Shown here: positions 1 through 4,027 of the stretch, piece after piece
Numbering within the stretch: the first letter of the stretch is position 1
How the letters are laid out: every line of letters begins with the position of its first letter
Origin: Nitrospina sp.
GTDB taxonomy: Bacteria; Nitrospinota; Nitrospinia; Nitrospinales; Nitrospinaceae
NCBI GenBank assembly: GCA_004357365.1
Contig: SMVT01000111.1
Span: 1-5,126, forward strand
DNA: 5,126 bases
Direction: 5' to 3'
Program-made: the position numbers and the translations under genes
The notes under the pieces: generated by a model
Told to the model about the DNA's origin: nothing
Seen by the model: only the letters and a program-made list of their open reading frames with translations
Database searches by the model: none

Positions 1-147
1 GTTATAAAATTTGGCCTCGATGAGGACCGCTTCCCGCAGGTTGGCGCACACCATGTTGGCATCGCTCAGGTTGGCGCCGCGCAGGTTGGCCCGGGCCAGG
101 TTGACCCCGACCAGGTTCTGCCGGGTCAAATCGGCCCGGTTCAGGTT
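1..147 (-). repeat. Pentapeptide-repeat coding tract (15-bp period)
   Basis: Nine complete pentads and the start of a tenth are visible, encoded as a 15-bp quasi-repeat. On the plus strand it shows as recurring caggttggc-like words. The repeat continues past the left edge. It is a protein-level repeat, not a mobile or satellite element. Confidence 0.8.
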
Positions 148-198
148 TTTCTTGGACAATTCCGCTTCCCGCCGTTGTGAAAGTTTCTCCTCAGCCAT
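1..198 (-). CDS. Pentapeptide-repeat protein, N-terminal part (runs off left edge)
   Basis: The first 66 residues are visible and the rest lies beyond the left edge. A charged leader of about 17 residues (MAEEKLSQRREAELSKK) is followed from residue 18 by an uninterrupted five-residue register: NLNRA, DLTRQ, NLVGV, NLARA, NLRGA, NLSDA, NMVCA, NLREA, VLIEA. This is the A(N/D)Lxx signature of the pentapeptide-repeat family, which folds as a right-handed quadrilateral beta-helix. There is no signal peptide, so it is probably cytoplasmic. The start is the ATG at 198-196. An AGGAT sequence (215-211) lies 12 nt upstream, which is a weak and rather distant ribosome site. It lies 236 bp downstream of cheW on the same strand and probably has its own promoter. 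Known family members range from gyrase-protecting DNA mimics to proteins of unknown role. Nothing visible tells which this is, so no specific function is assigned. Confidence 0.85.
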   Translation of the reverse strand, partial: MAEEKLSQRREAELSKKNLNRADLTRQNLVGVNLARANLRGANLSDANMVCANLREAVLIEAKFYN

Positions 199-434
199 CG
201 GCCGCTATCCATCCTTTCCAAAACTCTCGCCTTATCCGTTAACATTTGGAATAAAGCGCATCGATTTAATAAGAAGGGTCGGGAGTTCCCGCCCGAATTT
301 CTGCACAGAGCCTGCTCTTATAGTTAGAGGGCTTTTCACGGCCAATTGCAAGCTAAATCCATGATTTTATTGCTTTACAATCGGGGTAGGGGGGCCGCGG
401 AGAGGCCGCTTCGGGGTGCTCAGCAGGAGCCCGC
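199..434. other. Intergenic region between cheW and the pentapeptide gene
   Basis: This 236-bp gap separates two minus-strand genes. I see no convincing coding region. Open frames here on the plus strand have no recognisable product and simply continue the antisense of the pentapeptide gene. Just past the cheW stop there are short G+C-rich self-complementary words (for example GCTC/GAGC with a 5-nt loop near 417-430), but no stem with a T tract, so no terminator is called. The only regulatory candidate is the promoter-like pair at 317-345. Confidence 0.5.
317..345 (-). promoter_or_regulatory. Candidate promoter for the pentapeptide-repeat gene
   Basis: On the minus strand TTGGCC (345-340) and TATAAG (322-317) are separated by exactly 17 bp. 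The -10 matches the sigma-70 consensus at 5 of 6 positions and the -35 at 4 of 6. Transcription from here would give a leader of about 110 nt before the ATG at 198. This is a by-eye match in a moderately A+T-rich gap and could be chance. Confidence 0.25.
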
Positions 435-874
435 CTAGACCTCTAAGGCGGTCAGAGTGGCGGCTTTCGCCGCGTCCAGGACCAACAGCAGTTTGCCTTC
501 GAGTTTGTAAACGCCGGAGACCAGTTCACGGGTGGCAAGATCCACCGTATCGGGGGCCGTTTCGAACGTGCTCTCGTCGACTTCCAACACGTCCCCGATG
601 GAATCCACCAGAAAACTGATCACCTCGTTGTTCGTCCGAATGACGACGTTCATGGGTTTTAGGCCCTCCTCGCGGGGGGGAGACTCATGTGGCTGCGCAA
701 GTCGATGGCGGAGATGATCTGCCCGCGCAGGTTGATCAACCCGTGAATTTCCTTGGGCGCCAAAGGGGACCGGGGTCAATTCCTGGTACTTCAGGACTCT
801 TGTACATCCAGTACAACCACCCCGAACAAATATTTATCCACATGAAATGTACAATACTGTTTGTCGTCTGCCAT
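435..874 (-). pseudogene. cheW: CheW-type chemotaxis adaptor, frame broken at three sites
   Basis: CheW is a cytoplasmic adaptor coupling chemoreceptors (MCPs) to the histidine kinase CheA. The ATG at 874-872 has a good ribosome site, AGAGGA (888-883), 8 nt upstream. The first frame reads MADDKQYCTFHVDKYLFG and on to VQES, then stops at 793-791. Restoring three single-base shifts gives 146 residues, the usual length of a one-domain CheW. A base is missing near 795-796 (after VQE), one is extra in the TTT run at 762-764 (VP|LAPKEIHG), and one is missing in the C7 run at 674-680 (MSLPP|REEG). The restored protein has the expected CheW blocks: FGV...VQEVLKYQ (17-31), GLINLRG (45-51, with the conserved Arg), VISFLVDSIGDVLEV (85-99) and the GVYKLEGKLLLVLD end (121-134). 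No stop interrupts the restored frame, so the breaks are either very recent mutations or sequencing errors. The two short-run sites and the C7 run make errors plausible. The last 114 residues are open in one frame, so a simple gene finder would call only a fragment. No other chemotaxis gene is in view. Confidence 0.88.
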
Positions 875-918
875 GGAAACAATCCTCTGTTAAGGGGCCG
901 ATCGCCCGTCCGTTGGTA

Positions 919-932
919 CGCGTGGGCACGCG
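919..932. repeat. Perfect 6-bp inverted repeat in the cheW leader
   Basis: CGCGTG (919-924), GG, CACGCG (927-932) is a perfect dyad that can form a 5-bp stem with a GGGC tetraloop. It lies about 45-58 bp upstream of the cheW start codon, so it would be in the leader of a transcript starting at the candidate -10 near 950-960. It could be an operator or a leader hairpin, and the sequence does not decide between them. Confidence 0.4.
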
Positions 933-949
933 ATTAAAGTGATTCTAGA

Positions 950-985
950 TTTATAGTATAAAAAATAGGCCCCCTATTTTCCAAT
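950..985 (-). promoter_or_regulatory. Candidate cheW promoter region
   Basis: On the minus strand TTGGAA (985-980) is followed after 19 bp by TATACT (960-955), and a second -10-like TATAAA (955-950) directly overlaps its end. The spacing is longer than the preferred 17 bp and the -35 is poor. The site is in the right place, about 80 bp upstream of the cheW ATG, in the most A+T-rich part of the gap. The 963-981 inverted repeat sits between the two elements. Confidence 0.25.
963..981. repeat. Perfect 8-bp inverted repeat, possible operator or hairpin
   Basis: AAAATAGG (963-970), CCC, CCTATTTT (974-981) is a perfect dyad. Read on the minus strand it is followed by a run of seven T residues, four of them in the stem, which resembles an intrinsic terminator. 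However, only two G-C pairs hold the stem, and no minus-strand gene reads into it because the gene to the right (from 1147) points the other way. An operator in the divergent control region is at least as likely. Confidence 0.4.
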
Positions 986-1016
986 CCAATTATAATTAAC
1001 TGTATATGTTATTTTT

Positions 1017-1078
1017 TGATTTTTTCTCGAGATGGGGTTATGCTAAGATATTGAATTTTAAATTTATAACGGTATACC
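1017..1078 (+). promoter_or_regulatory. Candidate promoter(s) for the beta-barrel protein gene
   Basis: Two sigma-70-like pairs are visible on the plus strand. One is TTGATT (1017-1022), 16 bp, TATGCT (1039-1044). The other is TTGAAT (1051-1056), 16 bp, TATACC (1073-1078). Each box matches its consensus at about 4 of 6 positions. Both lie in a strongly A+T-rich stretch 70-130 bp before the ATG at 1147, which is the expected place, but I cannot choose between them. Confidence 0.3.
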
Positions 1079-1079
1079 C

Positions 1080-1104
1080 GGCCCGGCGGGCCCGAGGTTC
1101 CGGG
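1080..1104 (+). promoter_or_regulatory. G+C-rich 5' leader hairpin of the beta-barrel gene
   Basis: GGCCC (1080-1084), GGC, GGGCC (1088-1092) can form a 5-bp all-G-C stem. An alternative stem pairs CCCG (1091-1094) with CGGG (about 1101-1104). It follows an abrupt change from A+T-rich to G+C-rich sequence and lies about 55 nt before the start codon, ahead of the ribosome site at 1134-1139. It may be an mRNA-stability or attenuating element, or have no function. No T tract follows, so it is not called a terminator. Confidence 0.25.
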
Positions 1105-1146
1105 GGAATCCAGTTATAAACCTCTACTGATTCGGGAGACGATCCA

Positions 1147-1848
1147 ATGGCGGCCAGGCAAATAATCAAAGGAATCCGGGGGCGCATCCTGCAACTGGTT
1201 ATCGGGATGATGCTGTTGATATTGCCGGTTCAGGCGCAGGCTCTGCTGGGAATCGGGGTGACCGGCAAAGTGGGCACCACCGGTCTGGGAGCCGACCTGA
1301 CGGTGCCGTTGATCCCCAACTGGATCAATTTGCGTGCGGGGTACAACTATGGCGAATGGCGCCCCTCCACCACCCAGGGTGGGATCAACTATAAGGCGGA
1401 CGTACGATTGGAAACCACCCCCCTCCTGATCGACATTCATCCCTTCCACGGCAATTTCCGGATCACCGGCGGCGTGTACCTGAACCGGACCGAAATCGAT
1501 TTATCTTCCTTCGTGGACGCGAATGACGTGGGTTTGGGCGATATTTTTCCTCCAGGCACCAATGTGACTTTGAACGCCAATGTTTCCTGGTCCAAGGATT
1601 ACGCCCCTTATTTCGGCATCGGCTACGGCAACGCGGCGGACGCCAATTTCCTCGACCTGCCGATTGCGGTGGGATTGTCGATCGATTTGGGCGCCTATTA
1701 CCAGGGCAGTCCGGACGTGATCCTGACGGAAAGCACCGGCACGGTCACGCCCGCAAACCTGGCCGTGGAAGCGGCGCAACTGAAAGAGGATTTGAGCGAA
1801 TTCAAATTCTTTCCGGTGTTGACCATCGGGATTCACATCCGCTTCTGA
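1147..1848 (+). CDS. Outer-membrane beta-barrel protein, small exported porin-like
   Basis: The product has 233 residues. A basic N-terminus (Arg4, Lys8, Arg11, Arg13), a hydrophobic stretch (about 14-28) and an AQA|L site (30-32) form a signal peptide. The mature chain alternates glycine- and aromatic-rich beta-strands: GIGVTGKVGTTGLGADLTV (35-53), NLRAGYNYGEW (61-71), ADVRLETTPLLIDIHPF (84-100), FRITGGVYLN (104-113), YAPYFGIGYG (152-161), LPIAVGLSIDLGAYYQG (171-187) and FPVLTIGIHIRF (222-233). It ends in phenylalanine, the usual C-terminal signal for outer-membrane barrel assembly. The VTGKVGTxGLGADLTV opening and the LLIDxHPF...R.TGGxY core resemble a family of uncharacterised proteobacterial outer-membrane proteins, as I recall it. 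A more polar segment (202-220) before the last strand may be a helix or turn. The start is set by GGGAGA (1134-1139), 7 nt before the ATG. Whether it is a pore or has another role cannot be seen. Confidence 0.82.
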   Translation: MAARQIIKGIRGRILQLVIGMMLLILPVQAQALLGIGVTGKVGTTGLGADLTVPLIPNWINLRAGYNYGEWRPSTTQGGINYKADVRLETTPLLIDIHPFHGNFRITGGVYLNRTEIDLSSFVDANDVGLGDIFPPGTNVTLNANVSWSKDYAPYFGIGYGNAADANFLDLPIAVGLSIDLGAYYQGSPDVILTESTGTVTPANLAVEAAQLKEDLSEFKFFPVLTIGIHIRF

Positions 1849-1872
1849 TCCCGGGCCTTTCTCTTTTCCCGC

Positions 1873-2616
1873 CTACTGAATGATCAAAACCTTCAGACGG
1901 GGCAGGTCCGCCATTTTTTCAAGGGCCGGAATCTGTTCGAAGTCGACGGCGTTCGCCGTCAGGTCCAGGTATTCCAGATTGGGAAGATGTGTGGAACGGA
2001 GCAGGGCTTCGATGCCTTTCGGACCGATCTGATTGCGGAACAGGTCGAGATGCTTGAGGTTTGCCAGATAGGGCGAGTTGGCGATGGCGATCGCCCCGGC
2101 ATCACCGATGCCGTTTGCCCCCAGGTCCAGCAAGGTCAACGACTCCACCTTGGGCGATTGCACCAGTAAGGAGACGCCCTCGTCCCCCAACCGGTTTTTC
2201 ATCAGGTTCAGTTCCACCAGGTGATTGAAGTGGGCCGAGCCCACCAGGCTCTGGATCCCGCCGGCGGTGACCTGGTTGTCCCATAAGAAAAGTCTTTCCA
2301 CGTTTTGAAAGGCGGGCGACTCCGCCAGGATTTCTACCCCCTCATCCCCCAGCTTGTTCGATTTCAAGGCCAGTGCCCGGACGTTTTTCGTTTTCGGGGA
2401 CTCCGCCAGTACCCGGGCTCCCTTGACGCCTATGTTTTTATTGTTGAGGTTGATGCTGGTTCCGTCTTCGCTGGTTGTGGAGGCGATGAGTTGGGGCAAA
2501 TCCATCCGCGCTTTGGGGCTGGCCCCGGTAACGCTGTCGGGGCCGGACCGGCAGGCGGGCAGGAGCAGGGCCGCGGTTAAAACCGCCAGGCCGAGTACGG
2601 CGTCCATTCGCTTCAT
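1873..2616 (-). CDS. Leucine-rich-repeat lipoprotein
   Basis: The product has 247 residues. The N-terminus is a lipoprotein signal: Lys2/Arg3, a hydrophobic stretch (6-20) and the lipobox LPAC (19-22), predicting cleavage and lipidation at Cys22. After a polar linker (23-52) come seven leucine-rich repeats of exactly 27 residues (53-241), then the cap KVLIIQ. The consensus is roughly LxLxxNxIGDEGxxxLAxSPxLxNL, an RNI-type beta-strand/helix repeat normally used for protein binding. The start is the ATG at 2616. It has AAAGGA (2628-2623) 6 nt upstream, and the signal peptide begins there. The same frame stays open to about 3081, but that extension is antisense-free overlap with the FGE-like gene in another frame and has no family features. 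It is the last gene of the leuC-leuD-FGE-like-LRR series, 25 bp after its neighbour. It is likely membrane-anchored in the envelope. The partner is unknown, and the adjacent exported FGE-like protein is the obvious candidate. Confidence 0.85.
   Translation of the reverse strand: MKRMDAVLGLAVLTAALLLPACRSGPDSVTGASPKARMDLPQLIASTTSEDGTSINLNNKNIGVKGARVLAESPKTKNVRALALKSNKLGDEGVEILAESPAFQNVERLFLWDNQVTAGGIQSLVGSAHFNHLVELNLMKNRLGDEGVSLLVQSPKVESLTLLDLGANGIGDAGAIAIANSPYLANLKHLDLFRNQIGPKGIEALLRSTHLPNLEYLDLTANAVDFEQIPALEKMADLPRLKVLIIQ
1894..2460 (-). repeat. Seven tandem 27-residue leucine-rich repeats (81-bp period)
   Basis: Repeats begin at residues 53, 80, 107, 134, 161, 188 and 215 of the lipoprotein with no insertion or deletion between them. 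Repeats 2, 4, 5 and 6 keep the N-(K/R/G)-(L/I)-G-(D/P)-(E/A/K)-G turn best. The first is degenerate at its start (TSINLNNKNIG) and the last diverges after DLTANAV. The DNA is diverged between copies, so this is an old protein-level repeat and not a recent DNA amplification. Confidence 0.8.
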
Positions 2617-2641
2617 TCGGTATCCTTTCTCTTCCAAAAAA

Positions 2642-3418
2642 CTATTTGGCGCAACGGAAGCCGAGGAACTTGTTACGCCGATCCGGCAGGCTCTTGCCCC
2701 GCACCGGTATGCGGGCCAAATCAAGGTTGGAAAACCACGAGCCGCCCTTGATGACCCTGAATTGCTTTCCGTAAAAATCATTGGGATGGATATTTCCCGG
2801 ATAAGGCTGATACCAGTCCGCCGTCCATTCCCAGACATTGCCGGCCATATCGCGAATCCCAAAGGGACTCGCGCCGAACTTTGTCTGGCCGACCGGTGCC
2901 GAATACCGGTAGCCGTCCTTCTTGCCGCGGATGTTGGCTTGGGTTTCGTCAGGGTGGTTGCCCCATGGATAAAACCGCCCGTCCGTGCCCCGCGCCGCCT
3001 TTTCCCATTCCATTTCGGTGGGCAGGCGTTTGCCCATCGTTGCGCAGTAATCCGCCGCTTCCTGCCAGGTGATACCCACAACCGGCTGGGGGTCCTGATT
3101 GAACCGGCCGTTGTCCATGAACTTGGGAGCCGGCACGCCGGTCTGTTGCCTATACAACCGGTATTGACCCATCGTCACTTCAGTGATGTCGATTGTATAG
3201 GCCGGCAAATTAACCGTATGCGCCGGGGTTTCGTCGCGGTAATAGTCCAGAGACTCGGAGAAAAAGGTTTGGGCCGCCCACTCGATATCTTTTTCAGTGC
3301 TACCCATGGTGAATTCGCCGGGGGCGATGGTGATCATTGTCGTGGGCTGGACGGGCGGAGCCGCCGCCAGCAGCAAGGGCGCGATGAACAACAGAATGAG
3401 CCCGCTGGCTCCTTTCAT
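2642..3418 (-). CDS. Exported FGE-like (SUMF/FGE-sulfatase fold) protein lacking catalytic cysteines
   Basis: The product has 258 residues. A signal peptide (1-20, cleavage near AAA|PP) sends it to the periplasm. The rest is one formylglycine-generating-enzyme-like domain with its blocks in order: PGEFTMGS (33-40), DETPAHTV (62-69), EVTMGQY (80-86), PVVGITWQEAADYC (112-125), KRLPTEMEWEKAARG (130-144), YPWG (150-153), DMAGNVWEWTADWY (190-203), KGGSW (224-228) and LGFRCAK (252-258). In true FGE two copper-binding catalytic cysteines follow GGS at +3 and +8. Here these are Ser230 and Ala235, and the only cysteines left are 125 and 256. It is therefore unlikely to make formylglycine. Relatives without the pair include ergothioneine-type EgtB partners and many binding or structural domains. 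GAGGCG (3430-3425) lies 6 nt before the ATG and overlaps the leuD stop. The gaps are 10 bp to leuD and 25 bp to the lipoprotein gene. No sulfatase is in view. Confidence 0.88.
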   Translation of the reverse strand: MKGASGLILLFIAPLLLAAAPPVQPTTMITIAPGEFTMGSTEKDIEWAAQTFFSESLDYYRDETPAHTVNLPAYTIDITEVTMGQYRLYRQQTGVPAPKFMDNGRFNQDPQPVVGITWQEAADYCATMGKRLPTEMEWEKAARGTDGRFYPWGNHPDETQANIRGKKDGYRYSAPVGQTKFGASPFGIRDMAGNVWEWTADWYQPYPGNIHPNDFYGKQFRVIKGGSWFSNLDLARIPVRGKSLPDRRNKFLGFRCAK

Positions 3419-3428
3419 AGGGTTCGCC

Positions 3429-3992
3429 TCAGCTTGGAATCAGGCCCGCCTTTCTGGCGTATTCAAAAATGTTCCCGGCTTCGATGATATCGATGACATC
3501 GCCCAGGGAATTCAGGGAATAGGTTTTGTTCTGCGTCTCGTTGGTCAGGGTGTAGTTTTCGAGATCGATGGTGATCTCATCCCCGGTCTGGATTTCTTCC
3601 GTCAACTTGTGTTTCGCTTCCAGCGGGATGAAGAATCCACCGTCAATGGCATTGCGGTAAAAGATGCGGGCGTAGCTTTCCGCCACCACCGCTTCGACGC
3701 CGGCGATTTTCATGCAGGCGGGGGCATGTTCGCGGGAGGAGCCGCACCCAAAATTGGATCCGCCGATGATGATGTTGAACTTTGACCGGTACTGGCCGTC
3801 CTCCACGAACGGAATGTTCCCCTTCGGCAGGCCCGAGTCTTTTTCCGGCACGCCGGACAATGCGAACTTGCCGTAGTTCTTGCTCTCTTCAGGATCGCTC
3901 AAACTGTAAACCAGGTGCTCGGCGGGGATGATCTGGTCGGTGTCGATGTTTTTGCCCAGCACAAAGGCGCGGCCACAAATTTTCTTTTTCAT
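3429..3992 (-). CDS. leuD: 3-isopropylmalate dehydratase, small subunit
   Basis: LeuD is the swivelling subunit of isopropylmalate isomerase. With LeuC it converts 2-isopropylmalate to 3-isopropylmalate in cytoplasmic leucine biosynthesis. The 187-residue chain has NIDTDQIIPA (15-24), the substrate-loop segment HLVY (26-29), the hallmark GGSNFGCGSSREHAP (77-91) and SYARIFYRNAIDGG (106-119). As I recall, a YLVY-like loop goes with isopropylmalate and YLRT with homoaconitate, which favours LeuD. The length lies between the short archaeal-type (about 165) and E. coli-type (about 200) proteins. The extra residues after the loop (about 30-60, with DPEESKNYGKFALSGVP) recall the plant and cyanobacterial form. 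The start ATG is preceded by AAGGAA (4008-4003) at 10 nt. It lies 35 bp after leuC and 10 bp before the FGE-like gene. An aconitase-family small subunit for another substrate cannot be fully excluded. Confidence 0.92.
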   Translation of the reverse strand: MKKKICGRAFVLGKNIDTDQIIPAEHLVYSLSDPEESKNYGKFALSGVPEKDSGLPKGNIPFVEDGQYRSKFNIIIGGSNFGCGSSREHAPACMKIAGVEAVVAESYARIFYRNAIDGGFFIPLEAKHKLTEEIQTGDEITIDLENYTLTNETQNKTYSLNSLGDVIDIIEAGNIFEYARKAGLIPS

Positions 3993-4027
3993 AAATCAAA
4001 CGTTCCTTAAAAAGTATTCGATGATGG

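Noticed and set aside
11..364. Plus-strand open frame rich in Arg and Leu
   Set aside because: It is the antisense of the pentapeptide-repeat gene continued into the gap. Its repeated RRLA words simply mirror the 15-bp pentapeptide period.
435..779. Calling a 114-residue protein as the real gene
   Set aside because: Its first 25 or so residues are out-of-frame CheW sequence and its TTG start lies inside the cheW reading frame. It is the broken C-terminal part of CheW, not a separate gene.
674..874. Programmed ribosomal frameshifting in cheW
   Set aside because: Three shifts of mixed direction with no slippery heptamer plus stimulator pattern are needed. No CheW is known to be made this way, so errors or pseudogenisation are far simpler.
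1114..1449. Minus-strand open frame inside the beta-barrel gene
   Set aside because: It is fully antisense to a gene with a signal peptide and barrel motifs, and has no recognisable product. The same holds for the minus-strand frame at 1501-1836.
2617..3081. 155-codon N-terminal extension of the LRR lipoprotein
   Set aside because: The frame is open, but it overlaps the FGE-like coding region in another frame, has no family features, and would bury the lipobox signal inside the protein. The ATG at 2616 has a ribosome site and starts a classic lipoprotein signal.
2354..3487. Long plus-strand open frame of 377 codons
   Set aside because: It lies opposite the FGE-like and lipoprotein genes, which carry clear family motifs and ribosome sites on the minus strand. 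The antisense product has no recognisable domain and no start signal. High G+C makes such shadows common.
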